The notes beneath the pieces were generated by a model. It was not told where the DNA came from, searched no databases, and saw only the letters and a program-made list of their open reading frames with translations. Shown one piece after another: positions 22,780 through 34,899 of a stretch of DNA of 64,000 nt. The stretch lies in contig JARCOQ010000105.1 of the NCBI GenBank assembly GCA_029207755.1, positions 124,001 to 188,000 of the forward strand, in the 5' to 3' direction. Position 1 is the first letter of the stretch. Each line of letters begins with the position of its first letter. The translations under genes and the position numbers were made by a program. The stretch comes from Chamaea fasciata (lineage: Eukaryota > Chordata > Aves > Passeriformes > Sylviidae).

Positions 22780-25220
22780 GTCCCCTTGTTTCCATGAGGT
22801 TCTGCAGTGTCACAATGTCCCCTGGGCACCAGGAGACCCTGCAGGGTTGTGAACACACCTGATGCAGGTGGCTCGGGGGCAGCTGCAGTGGAGCTGCAGG
22901 TTGAACTCTTGGGGGAGTCTAGAGAGACAAGAGGCCATGAACTGTCTGTCAACCCTTTGCACAATAAAGGGCTCAGGGGCCTGTGCTGCAGCCCAGGAAG
23001 GGTCATTGAGAGACTGCAGGAGCCGAGGACTCTGGAGCAAGAGCTGAGATTTGGGACTGGGGCATGCTTAGACTGTGAGGGAATAAAGCCAAGGGATTCC
23101 TTCGTTGGGAGTCCCTCCTGGGAGGCACCAGCTGGGGCTGTTTCTATGTTACTGCACTGTGAATCAACTGCTTTATGGAATGAGATATCTGAGATTGCCA
23201 TGGGAAACCTGGGGTGGAACCAAGTGAGGAAATATGGTCTGACTGAGAGAGTGGGGGTTATGGGGTGTCCTGCAGGGTCTGTCAGGGCACTTCAGCCACC
23301 ACTGTGAAGGGGCTCTGGTCCCAGGAGTGAAAGTCTCTGTAAGTGGGAGTATGATGTCCATGGACTCAGAATTAGGAAGACCCATTTCCCAGACCTTGAA
23401 GTTTCCTTAACACACAGATGATGCAGAGGAAGTTGTAAAGTCATCCAGTGTTAAGCCCTACACTCTTTGACACCAACATTGTCCTTTCACATGTACCTTT
23501 TGTGAAGACAAAAGTGTAGAGAGCAGTTTTCCCAGGAAAAAAGAGAACCCTGGAAAAAATGTCTTGGGAATTCTTAGTGCCATAAGCAGAAGGTTGATTG
23601 ACATGCTCTCTATGCTTATTGTTGTCAGGAAGTTCTCAGTTCTCTGTGTTATCGCAGTTTGATTTTTGGTGCAAGAATTTTAATATTCTTACTTGCTTTC
23701 CCCCATTGGACCCTTCCCTCAGACCACACCTTAATTCCCTGCCCACAGCAAGGTGCATAAGTACCCCTGTCTGGCCCTAGACTCCACCTTTGGCCTCGTG
23801 CCTTTTGCCCCTTGTACTGCTTTGTCTGGTTTGGTCCAAGAGAGTGGACGCCTTGTTTGTTATTTTTGTATTATTAAAAGTACTTTTTGGACAACTGGAT
23901 TGAAGCTGTCTCTCTCCATTCAAGTTGCCAAGGGGCTGAGTCCCAAGGAAAGTCAAAGGGGTCTGATAGTCTGGGCCACACTTCAGGAAGCTTCACAAAA
24001 GGGTTTGTTTTCTAAATCAGTAATTAGTAACTTTAAATGATGTGTTTAGTCATTGATAGCAAAATCATGTAGAAGCAACTTCCGGTTGGTGTGGTACTAC
24101 AGAAACCTGAATCCCATCCTTACATTGAGCTGGCCAGGATGAATGGCCTGGCTGGAGAATGGCCAGTTTTAAAACTGGAGAAGTTTTAAAAAGGAAAAAG
24201 AAAAGCCCTCTAAACACAGAAGTGAGGCCAAGCTCACTCCTCCAGTGAGTGAGCTTTCCCCCATTAAGACATTATGATGTCTCTTCCTGCCAGTTTTAAC
24301 TGGGTTGTCTTACAAGACAGCCACTTCTAGAGAAACTTAATCTTTGGTATGTGTTGTAGATGTGCCTTCATTAAATATGACACTGTATGAATCTTGTCCC
24401 TTGTTTTTTTCCAACTGGAAATAATGGGGCTGTTTATTGGGAAGGATTTTTTTGATGCTGATCATGGCACAGTGGGAGGTTTCAGTTCCCTTGGGCTATT
24501 CAAATTCTTCTCAGATGATCATTAAAATACTGGTTATCACCTGAGCATTTAACTTCTGAGTAATCACCTTTTTCTTGTCCACCCTGACATGCTGGCTGCA
24601 TTATCAGTTTATCATCCATTGTGTACAATAATAAATACCTTATAAATTCTCCAGTCTGGATTAAATTCCTATTTAAAAGTTCTGTCACAATTAGTCCATA
24701 GGATGGAGGGAAACAAAGGAATACAGGATCACCCTATCTACTGATCAGTCATTCACAGGCACTACCATGAACAAACAGGAGAGATTTATGAATTTCACAG
24801 GCCACTCTTTTTCAGCCATCCATGTCACCCTGTTATTTTCAAATCTTTTCTGATGACAAGCTTCCTGCTATATCATGGTGCTCACTGGTGGGACACAAGT
24901 GAATGAGATGCAGATTATGAAGGAAAATTCCTTCTCATCTCCAGCTATAGGAGTTGGATCTCAGGAAGGAGAAATTATACGTTTATGCAAACATTCTAAA
25001 GCATTTTCACTACTTAGTCCTGCTAACCATGGGCCTTTGCAAGGGTGTCACTTGCCAAAATATGTAAACTGCATTCTCCATATTACTGGAGGGTGATGGG
25101 TAACATTGCTCTCTACTTTCCCTTTCTTTCTTATTCGGAAGGAATGATCTCTGAAGTCCATCCCAAGCAGATATTTGCCATCTATTGCTTAACACCTATA
25201 GTATTTCTCATCTTGGACAG
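22780..25220. other. No gene recognised
   Basis: No readable coding sequence. 23640-23960 has an LTR-like look (CCATTGGACCC, a pyrimidine-rich stretch, then 'attaaaag' near 23872), but I could not define ends. 24060-25220 is AT-rich and featureless to me. Confidence 0.4.
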
Positions 25221-25817
25221 TGTTGTGATTTAACCCCATCCAGCTCCCAAACCCCTCATAGTTGCTTGCTCATTCTTCCCCCAGCAGGACTGGAGAGAGA
25301 ATTGGAAGGGTAAAAGCTAGAAAACTTGCCCGTTGAGATTAAGACAGTTTAATACAAAAAACAAAAACCATCACACAAGCAAAGCAAAACAAGGAACTCA
25401 TTCACTGCTTCCCAAGTGCAGGCAGGTGTTCAGCACCTCCAGGACAGCACAGCCCCATCCCAGGGAATGGTGGCTTGGGAAGACAAATGCTACCACTGTA
25501 AACGTCGCCCTCTTCCTCCCTCTTCCCCCCACTTTATATCCTAAGCATGATGCCATAAGGTCTGGAGTCAGTCATAAGGTCCCTTGGGTCAGTTGGGGTC
25601 ACCTGTCCTGGCTGTGACCCCTCCCAACTTCCCATGCACCCCCACTCCCTTCCCCCAGTGGCCATACCAGGGACAGGAAAGGCCTTGGTTCTGGCTGAGC
25701 TCAGCAATGACAAACCCATGTCTGTGTTCTCAGCCCTGTGTTCAGCACAGTCCCAAACACAGCTCCACCACTGCCCGTGCAAAGGAAATTGACGCCACCC
25801 CAGCCAGAACTAGCACA
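25221..25817 (-). mobile_element. LTR, minus orientation
   Basis: On the minus strand the block starts TGTGCTAGTTCTGGCTGGGG at 25817 and ends 'gggttaaatcacaaca' at 25221, the termini of a common avian LTR family. An ATTAAA-type signal lies near 25350 (plus 'tttaat'). CR1 sequence adjoins it on the right. I found no matching target duplication, so one end may be eroded. Confidence 0.65.
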
Positions 25818-26725
25818 GGCGCTCTGAGGTCTTCACATGTCCTTGCCTTGTCCAGGCTGAACAGCCCTAGCTGTCTCAGCCTATCTCTGTAGAGAAGGTT
25901 CTCCAGTCCTTTTATCAATTTCATGACCTCCTCTGCAGTTTCTCTGACAGTTTTAAATCCTTCTCATTTTTGGGGACACCAGACCTATGCTCAGGACTCC
26001 AGGTGGAGTCTCACAAAGGCAGCGTAGAGGGGCAGAGTCACCTGTCTAATCTGCTGGCCACAATCCTTTGGATGCAGCCCAAGACTCCATTGGTTTCTGG
26101 GCTGGGAGTGCTCACTGCTGAGTTTTGCATCTACCATCACCCTGAAGTCTTTCTCCACAGGGCCACTCTTGATCATTTCTCTATCCAGCCTGTTGGTGTG
26201 TTTGGGACTGCCATGACTCTTGCACTTCACTTTGTTGAACTTCATGAAGTTTTCATCAGCCCCACCTCTCAAGCCTGTCAAGGTCCCTCTAGATGGCCTG
26301 TCCCTTCCCTCCAGTGTGTGATGCACCACACAGCTTGGTGTCATCAGCAAGCATGCTGCAGGTGCCTCAATCCCTCTGTTCATGTCACCCACATAGATGC
26401 TGAACAGTATTTGCCCCAGTATGGACTCCACTCATCACTGGTCTCCACGTGGACAATGGGCCATTGATAAAAACTCTTTGCATGCAGCCATCCAAACAGT
26501 TCTTTATCAATCAAGTACTCCATTCATTAAATACATGTCTCTCTGCTTTGGAGACAATGATCTTGTGAGGTTTGCATAAGTTTAGGCAGAAAACATCAGT
26601 TGTTCTGCCCTAACCAGCAGTGCTGTAGGCCTGCCATAGAAGGTCACCAAATTTGTAAGGCATGATTTCCCCTTTGTAAAGCCATGTTGGCTGCCACCAA
26701 TGACCTCTTTGTTTTTCATTTCCTT
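25818..26725 (-). mobile_element. CR1 LINE fragment, minus strand
   Basis: The minus strand encodes CR1 reverse-transcriptase pieces in order: KEVIGGSQHGFTKGKSCLTNL (26640-26720), GDMNRGIE and HTLEGRD (26300-26390), KFNKVKCK (about 26240), EKDFRVMVDAKL (about 26140), LPLYAAFVRLHLES (25991-26040) and RDRLRQLGLFSLDKAR (25845-25895). It lacks the endonuclease and most of the palm, and has stops and shifts. The 3' tail was replaced or cut by the adjoining LTR. Confidence 0.85.
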
Positions 26726-27693
26726 GAGTCGGGGCTGTACGTGGTACTGGTGGGATTGGTGGTACTGGGAGCACATCCAAGTGTGGGTAAGGAACTCTTA
26801 GGTGAGGTCAGACCCACAGTGTCAGGAATGGGAGGGTTTGAGGCTGGGACCTCAAACGGAGTTCAGGGGGCAGGAGGTACTATGGAAAAGGCATAGGAGA
26901 AGGGTGGAAAAGATGGAAGAAGATGGTGTGAAGGGAGTCCCATGACATTCTCCCTTACCTCTACCAATAGTTTCCTGGGGTACTCGGGGTGCAACTGCAG
27001 TTAGACGGCAACAGGAGTGGGGGGATTAATGCTAGGGCTCATCATCCTTCCTCTACCTGCACAAGGTGAGCAGGAGGTACAGGAATGAGGGGCATTCCTG
27101 GAGTGTCTCTTGTGCGTGGGGACTGCCCCAGCTCTGAGGATGACCGGGGAGGTGGGCTCCAAATTTTCATGGTGGGTTATTGAGATTGCTCTTACCTTCT
27201 CCTGAGCCCACCTCCCAAAACTGAGTAAGCCCAGGGATTGCTCCCACACAAATGGTGCCAGGACAGAAAGCTGTTGCTGGCCTTTCCCTCCCCTGAGCAG
27301 CCATCACCTGCACAGCAACAATGGGCATAGGTGTTGTACTTCCTAAGGAAAGGCACTGACAGCCACTTCAGTAGCCTGCCAGCAGGATTTCGTGCCACCA
27401 GGTTCTGTGCAAAAAGCAGAGCCTGCAGTAACCATAGATACCCCTCTCCACTTCTCTGTCTCTCTTGCCATCCTGGTGCATCTCCCCATCCCTCTCCTGT
27501 TCCCAGGATCCCATTTTCTGGCTCTTTCTCTACCTCCTTCTCTCCTACCTCCTGCTTTTCTCTTCTCTCTTTCCTTTCTGTCCTGCTAGACAAATGGAGC
27601 AGGCCAGGTGGGACGTGTGATGTGAAGAGTGGGCTGACTAATAGTTCCCAAAGAGAAAGCAAGAGGCTTCCAGGGTTCTTTCATTAGTGCCTG
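26726..27693. other. No gene recognised
   Basis: A short 'ggtactgg' repeat lies at 26740-26775. A 156-aa minus frame (27192-27662) is Glu/Arg-rich in its middle and has no domain I recognise. Nothing else supported. Confidence 0.4.
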
Positions 27694-27740
27694 TGTTGGG
27701 TTTGTGTGGCCAGGTTGTTGGGGCGGGGGGGGGGGGCGGG

Positions 27741-28681
27741 TGTTTCAGTTTGAAAGAAGTGTCCGCTAGGGAAGGCAGGAGCCTCCCTTGGAATGGAGAA
27801 TGTAAACCCCCTCCCTCCGAATTATTATAATTTTGAAATTAAAGGGCTCTCAGACAAAGATATGAGGATAGGAATAGCAGTTCTTTACTAGTATTTATAA
27901 CAAGGCAAACAAACATCAATAACTACGGCATTAACAACAAACAGAACTAGGAACCTCGTGACAGCCCTCTCTTCCGAGACAGGAAGCGATGGAGGAGAGG
28001 CTTTGCTTCGCAAAACCCTGGGGTAGTCTGATCCAGGTGCCTCTGCCGGACTCTGAGGAGCACCAAGCTGGAACGGCAGGAATGAGCAGAAATCCCTGGC
28101 TGATGGACGAGAAAGCTCCGCAGAAATCCCTGGCTGATGGACGAGAAAGCTCCGCGGTGGTAGCTGGAAACGCAGGACGTCCCGGCAGGGCAGGGGGTGC
28201 GGGGCTAGAGCGTAGTAAAGACCCAGAGCAGTGCCGAAGAAGCGGCGGGGGCGGGACAGCAGTGGCCTGGCACCCAGCAGGGTAGGAGAAGGCGAGCTCG
28301 GGATTCCCGGGCACACGATGATAGGTCCCTAGGACTGGACTCCGGCGGTGACGGTGAATTCTCTCCGCAGTAGGCAACAGCTTGACCGTCCTCCTTCCGA
28401 TGCCGAGAGCAAGTGAGAATGCCCAGCTGCCCCAGCCCCCATGCTTTACTTGCCTGTTCTCTCGCGGTATCTCTTGTCCCTCTGAGAGAAACTCTCAAAA
28501 CCCGGGAGTGCCACCAGACACCCTCCTTCCCTGAGGCCGGGCCACCTCCCGCCCCCCCTCCCCCCCCACTTCCCCCACCATCTCAAGCGCCCAGCCATGA
28601 GTGCGTCTTATCTACTCAATGGGAAAAAATTTCACAAGTAAAAAAGAAAGAAAAAGGAAATGAAAGAAAACCCAATCCCCA
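27741..28681 (-). mobile_element. Solo LTR (family C) nested in the family-B LTR
   Basis: It runs from 'tgtttcagtttgaaagaag' to 'cccaatcccca'. It shares landmarks with the family-C solo LTRs at 35485-36259 and 58735-59557: 'ggaatagcagttctttactagta', 'accaagctg' and the 'ggcagggcagggggtgc' block. A 38-bp segment ('cagaaatccctggctgatgg...') is duplicated in tandem at about 28088-28160. Flanks gcggg/aaagg agree poorly, partly because the left side is a G-run. Confidence 0.6.
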
Positions 28682-28802
28682 AAAGGGGTCTACAGGGCAG
28701 CTTCTTCGAGAAGTTGCCAGAAGCTTTCCCGTCCCCAGCAGAGCCAACACCAGTTGGCTCCAGGATGGACACACCTGTGCCAAGGGTGGGTCAAACAGAG
28801 AT

Positions 28803-29412
28803 TGAAACATTAATTTTGAAGAATTAAAGATTTTAGTTAAACCAGATATTGCTGAAGTAAGACAGATAGACTTCCCTTTTGATAAGCAGAAGCCGGATTT
28901 AAGGAACTGATAAATCATGAGGCCTGTCAACTTATGTTTGTGTATTCTGTCTAATCAATAGGCTTCAAGAAGGACAATGAATTCATAAATCAAATACTCC
29001 TGGGAAAACAGGATTCAGTTGTCACACAACACTAAAAGGTTAAAAAGTCAAAGCGAAGAAGACTCACTTACTTCATCATTTTGAGACCCTGCCCCATAAA
29101 AAAGACCTCCGACCCATTTCAAAGAACAAACCACGCATGCTTAATAGCTTTTGGCTAATTACCATACAAAGCAGGGAATGGGATGTACTAAAGTCGTGAA
29201 TATACATTTGTGTTTTGGGTATTCAATACTTCTGTACATAAAAAGACCCTGTGATCTTCTGTAGGTGCGCGTGTGTTTGGGAGCTATCCCGCACGCTGCC
29301 CGGCGTCGTCATTAAACATACACTTTCTAACTTTAAACTGTTAGAGAGTCTTTTGTCCGTCATAGTTGGATATGTGCATTAGGGCGATATTCATATTTTT
29401 TTTAATAATTCA
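28803..29412 (+). mobile_element. 5' LTR of a full-length class I-like ERV
   Basis: A 610-bp LTR from TGAAACATTAATTTTG to 'aataattca', with a TATA-like 'cataaaaag' near 29237 and an ATTAAA polyadenylation signal near 29312. Its partner at 37566-38174 is nearly identical: I count about 15 scattered differences, roughly 2-3 percent. The 4 bp just outside each end are AGAT (28799-28802 and 38175-38178), the duplication length usual for gammaretrovirus-type integrases. Confidence 0.93.
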
Positions 29413-31400
29413 TTACGGCGACCGCGGCAGGACCCTGCTCTCTCTAGCCGAGGGGGCCATGGGGTGTGTGGGACCCCTCTGGGTGCCCCCCAGGATTTTC
29501 TGGGTAGAGGGCTCCTGCGACCCCCCTGACACCCCCGGAGACAGACCAGAGCCTGCTGGAACTACGGACAAAAAGGTATGTTTAAAAAATAAAATACAGA
29601 ACAAATAATGAAGACAGGTACCTTTGAAGAGAGGCAGCTTGTAAGTCATAAGAGACGTCTTATGCAAAGCAGAGGCCTGAATGAGTTTTGGAAAATTTCG
29701 CGGAGTGTTGTAGATGGTTGTTTTGTTTCCAGGTAAAAAACTGGTAATTGGTGGCTGCATCCCGAGTGGAGGGGCAGCAACGGCGGCAGCAGAGCCGCCG
29801 GTCTTGGGTCTTGTTGGCTTTAACGCAGTACTAGCTCCGATTTCGGCTTGTAGTTTAAAGGTGCGCCTTGGTAATGCACAATCTGAGGGGCTAGGCTGAG
29901 TTTTGAGATGCAAAGGGTCCCGTTTTGAGTCCTGGTCCCGCGCACCGGATGTGTGTGTGTATTGCGGACAGATCTGTGTCTGTTTGGCGATCCCGAGGTT
30001 TTGTGATTGTGAATCAATTTTGTACCGTTTGTGCTGCGATTTGTGAAAGCTTGTGTAGTAGTCGTTTCGGTTTGTGTAATTTTGGAATGTGCTACTAATC
30101 TCTCTAAGTGTTTTTGGAACACGTAAGAGATTTTAAAACCCCCGCTGATAGGCGGAGGGATTTGGGAAGGCTGTGGCGTCTCACGGGAACGCTGTGTGCT
30201 AGCTTTGATCGTTTAACTGATAGTGTGACTTCAATCAGTTTGTCGTTCAGTAGAAAAGCCCCGTGAGTGAATAAGCTGTTTACTGTTTGTAGAGAAGAAA
30301 AAAAAAAAAGAAAAAAAAAAAGAGGAACAAAACAGGCAAGGAGGGTTTTTTTCCCCCTCTTTGTATCTATGCCTGACATAGCCGGTGATCAAGGGTACTT
30401 AGTGTCACCTCGGTAGTCAGACAACAGGCTGAACTTACAGCCTAAGGCTATGTTTCCCAGCTCCTTGTAAAACGCCGAGGGATTTTTGCCGAGTGGACTT
30501 TTTTGGTTAAAAGAAGTATTCTTATCTGTTGGTGAAGTTTGCAATTGCCAGAGCGTGTGATAATATCTTCAAAGTGCTGCAGTCCTCGGCTGCGACTGCA
30601 GAAGAGCGAAGGGGGAGTGTGGGATCCAGCCCCGCCCCCGCTTTCCTGCAGGAGGGTCTGTGCTGTGTCCCGGCCGAAGTCTGTGGGATTTTAAGAATGT
30701 ATTCAGAGTCATAGAGGATCTCCCCCCCCCACCTTGGCTGCTTCCTTTGCGAGCCTAAAACTGTGCCTGACTGATTGGAAAAGTTTTCGTTTGTCTGTTT
30801 TTGCTTTTTGTTTGTTTGCTTTAATAAAAAGACGTTTATCCTTTTCTTAACCATAAGTTCTTTTCACAACAGGTAATGCTTCGAGCTTCATTTTGAAAAG
30901 AATTCTTTTTGCTTTTTATGCCTCGAGCCTTGTTTTGATTTTTCCTTTTTTTGCTTTTTAACCGTAATTCTTTCCTCAACAGCTGAAAGTACAGCTAACT
31001 TTTCCCTTTTTAAGGTTAACAAACTAGTTTTTGTTTAGTTTTGTTTCTTTGTTTTTTCTCTCTTGTGTTGATTTTGGTATATGCCCAGGAATAGGAGGCA
31101 CAAGAATTGGGAGGCTGGTTCAGAAGAGTTCCCCTGCCCAAGGAGGGGCTGCTACTGTCATCAGCGGACTGTGCTTCGTGGTGCAGTCTGTAGAGGCTCG
31201 TGGGTCCGATAAGGATACAGGTGGCTAGTACCTAAGAGTGGAACTATAAGCCCGCGCAGCAGTAAAATATTTGAGTTGCTGGAAAACGGGATTTCAGAGA
31301 TCTTAAAGAAACCAGTACAAATTCCTAAAGTTGAGTGTGGCCAGCATATTTTTGTACCAGAAGAATACCAAGTGAAACTTAAGAATTAGAATAAGATCAA
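29413..31400 (+). other. ERV leader; no recognisable gag
   Basis: Directly after the 5' LTR comes 'ttacggcgaccgcggcagg' (29413-29431), a possible primer-binding site that lacks the usual TGG start. The next 2 kb should contain gag, but I see no matrix, capsid major-homology or zinc-knuckle (CX2CX4HX4C) motif. The stretch is T-rich with poly-T/poly-A runs (30295-30320, 30925-31075). Gag has been deleted or replaced. Confidence 0.6.
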
Positions 31401-34400
31401 AAAGCATTAAAAAAAAATAAAAAGAGAATTCTTAATAGACACAGGGGCAACATTTTCAGTGCTGAATAAGGCCCTAATACCTGTAAACAACGACTATGTT
31501 GTGGTAAAAGCAGCGACTGGCCAATCTGAAAGAGCTTATTTTTTGCAAACCATTGAAGTATAAATTGGAAAACAATGGGGAATTCATTGATTTTTTTATG
31601 TGCCTAAAGCTCCATCTGCACTTTTGGGCAGAGATCTGCTAGAGCAGCTGGAGACATAAATAATATTTAAGAATGGGAAAATTATTTTGGAGGTAAAAGA
31701 TAAACAATATGTAGAACTGTTAAGCTTAAAAATGATAGCCAAAGAAATTGAAGTTGCCAATGAAGAAGAGAATTTCAGGAAAATATTAGATCAAGTGTTT
31801 CCTGGGGTGTGGGCTTCTGACATACCAAGCAGGGCAAAGAATACACTATCAATATAGGTCAAACTTAAGGAAAGAGGGCAGCCAGCAAAAGTTAAACAAT
31901 AGCCCCTAAAGAAGGAAGACAAAGAAGGGATTAGTCCAATTATTGAAAACATTTGAAGATAGGACTACTAAAAGAGTGTCAGTCTGATTTTAACACTCCT
32001 ATCTTGCCAGTGAAGAAGCCTAACAGATCATACAAGCTAGTACAGGACTTAAAGGCTGTTAATAAGATAACTGAAGACTTGTATCCAGTAGTTGCTAACC
32101 CTTATATATTGTTAACTCGTTTAATCCCTGAACTAACCTGGTTTACTGTTTTAGATTTGAAGGATGCTTTCTTTTGCCTCCCTCTCCATGTAGCCAGCCA
32201 GAAAATCTTTGCATTTGAGTGGGAGAACCCCAAAAGTGGATGAAAAACTCAGCTCACATGGTGTGTTTGCCTCAAAAGTACAAAAACTCCCCCACCATAT
32301 TTGGGGAACAGCTTGCAAAGGATTTGGAGTCTTGGGAACCTCCACCAGGAGAAGGACAGTTGCTCCAGTATGTGGATGACCTCCTAATAGCCACCCAGAC
32401 CCATGAAACATGTGTGGACTGGACGGTAAGCCTCCTAAACTTTTTGGGCCTGCAGGGGTATCGGGTGTCCCAGAAGAAAGCCCAAATAGTGAGGCAAACA
32501 GTAATTTACCTGGGCTATGAAGTGAGTGCTGGACAGAGAACCTTAGGGCAAAATCGTAAAGAGGCAATATGCCAGACCCCAAAGCCTCAGACAGTGAAAG
32601 AACTGAGAACCTTCTCAGGCATCACAGGATGGTGCAGACTGTGGATTTATAATTATGGATTACTTGTTAAACCTCTGTATGCCTTGATCACGGAAGGAAG
32701 CAGAGATCTTCAGTGGAACAAAGAAGCAGCTCGAGCCTTCGACCAGCTAAAGGCGGCCCTCATGTCAGCACCAGCCTCGGAACTTCCAGATGTAAGTAGG
32801 CCATTCTTTTTGTTTTCTCACGAAAAGCAAAGGATCGCTTTAGGGATACTAGCACAAAACCTGGGCCTGTATCGAAGGGTAGTTGCCTACCTCTCTAAGC
32901 AGCTGGATACGGCAGCTAAGGGGTGGCCAGGGTGCCTCAGAGCTGTTGCAGCAGTGGCAGTGAACATTCAAGAGGCACGCAAGTTCACCCTGGGCCAGAA
33001 GATGACAGTGCTAGTGTCTCACACAGTGTTTACATTCCTAGAAGTGAAAGGGGGCATTGGCTCTCCCCACAGAGATTCCTGAAGTACCAAGCTATACTGG
33101 TGAAACAGGATGATGTTGAGATTGTGGTAACTAACATTGTGAACCCAGCTTCCTTCCTCAGCAGAAGTATGGGAGAACCAGTGATCCATGATTGCCTGGA
33201 GAGCATTGAAGCCACCTACTCCAGTCGCCCAGATCTGAAAGACAGCCTGCTTGAAAATGCCGAAACCTGGTTTACTGATGGGAGCAGCTGTGTCATCAGT
33301 GGGAAGAGGCATGCTGGGTATGCAGTTACCACAAGCAGAGAGGTAATAGAGTCCAAACCATTACCAACGAATACCTCTGCACAGAAGGCTGAGATAATTG
33401 CCTTAATTCGAGCCCTAGAGTTGGCAGAAGGAAAAAGAGTTAATATCTTCACAGACTCAAGGTATGCATTTGAAGTCGTGCATGCCCACAGAGCCATTAG
33501 GAGAGAGAGAGGACTGTTAAACTCACAAGGGAAGGATATTAAACATGCACAAGAAATATTGAGACTGTTTGAGGCAGTACAATTACCTGAGAAGGCAGCC
33601 ATCATGCATACCAAAGCACACCAGAAGGTGAGCTCAGAATTGGAAGAAGAGAATATGCTGGCAGATAGAGAGGCAAAAGAAGCAGCAAAAAGTGAGATAC
33701 CTGATGAGACAATTGAAGCAGCATTAATTCCAAATGGAAAAATTTCTATTGAGGGTAAGCCAATATACAATAAAAAGGATAAGAAACTCATTAAAGCAGA
33801 AAAGGCAAGTTATAACCAGGAAGGATGGGCTGTAACAGAAGAAGGGAAACTTGTAGTACCCTCCTATTTGTTGTGAGCATTAGTACAGAGGGAGCATGAG
33901 AAAACACACTGGGGAATAGATGCCCTGTATAACCATTTAAAAGAAAGGATCATGGCCAGGAAATTGCAGGGCACAGTGATACAAGTAACTCGTCAGTGTA
34001 GCCTTTGCCTCCGAACTAATCCCAAAAATACTCCAAAACCTAAAGTGGGACAAATTAGGAAGGGCTGTGGACCTGGGCAACAATGGCAAATGGACTTTAC
34101 AGAGCTGCCCAGGAAGGGAGGATATCGTTACCTATTGGTGTTAACCGATACCTTTTCAGGATGGCCAGAAGCCTTTCCTGCCAGGACAGCTAAGGCCCGA
34201 GAGGTAAGCAAAGCACTGTTACCAGAAATAATACTGAAGTTTAGAGTTCCAGCCACCATATCCTCAGATATGAGGACACTTTATTTCAAAGATTGTGCAG
34301 CAAATAAGTAATCACTTGGGAATAGATTGGGAATTGCATACCCCATACCACCCTCAATCTAGTGGTCAAGTGGAAAAATGAACCACTTGATTAAACAACA

Positions 34401-34860
34401 AATTGTGAGATTGGGGCAAGGAGTAAACTTACCCTGGCCCCAGGCTTTCCCATTGGCATTATTGCAAATTCGGACAAAACCAAGGGCAAAAGAGAAACTA
34501 AGCCCTCTTGAAATACTGTATGGAAGGCCATATGCAGTTCAAAAAGGAACAACACCTATGCAAGTAGGGGAAGAGACCCTACATAGGTATATGGAGGCCC
34601 TGAATAGACAACTTTGAGAAATTGAGAAATATGTGGCTGGAGCTCAAAACAGAGAATTAGATGGGCCAGTATGTATATGTTAAGTCTTTTGCAGAAAAAA
34701 CCTTAGAACCACAGTGAGAAGGACAATTCCAGGTGCTTCTTACTACCTTCACTGCAATCAAGATCAAAGAACAGAAAGCCTGGATCTATCACTCCCGAGT
34801 GAAGAAAGCCCCAGAAGGAATCTGGAAGATCACACCAGGCGATAACGAACTGAAACTGAA
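31400..34860 (+). pseudogene. ERV pro-pol (protease, RT, RNase H, integrase), broken
   Basis: Protease: L-I-D-T-G-A at 31432-31449 and LLGRDLL near 31630, with an internal stop. RT: ORF pieces 31953-32243 and 32219-33082 meet through a frameshift about 32250; catalytic YVDD at 32369-32380. A second frameshift about 33050 leads into RNase H (33270-33680) with its four acidic sites readable (FTDGSS, QKAEI, FTDSRY, LADRE). An in-frame TGA at 33874-33876 interrupts before the integrase His/Cys region. The core retains MDF and E in GQVEKMN, but the middle catalytic block reads SDMR and is followed by a stop near 34310. The LPQ..KNSPTIFGE and YVDD blocks are class I (gammaretrovirus-like). It cannot make a working polyprotein as it stands. 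Confidence 0.9.
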
Positions 34861-34899
34861 GCTCACTCAGAACTACGAATAGATAGACTAATAGCTATT

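Noticed and set aside
27192..27662. 156-aa minus-strand frame
   Set aside because: Glu/Arg-rich middle arises from an oligopyrimidine tract on the other strand; no recognisable domain.
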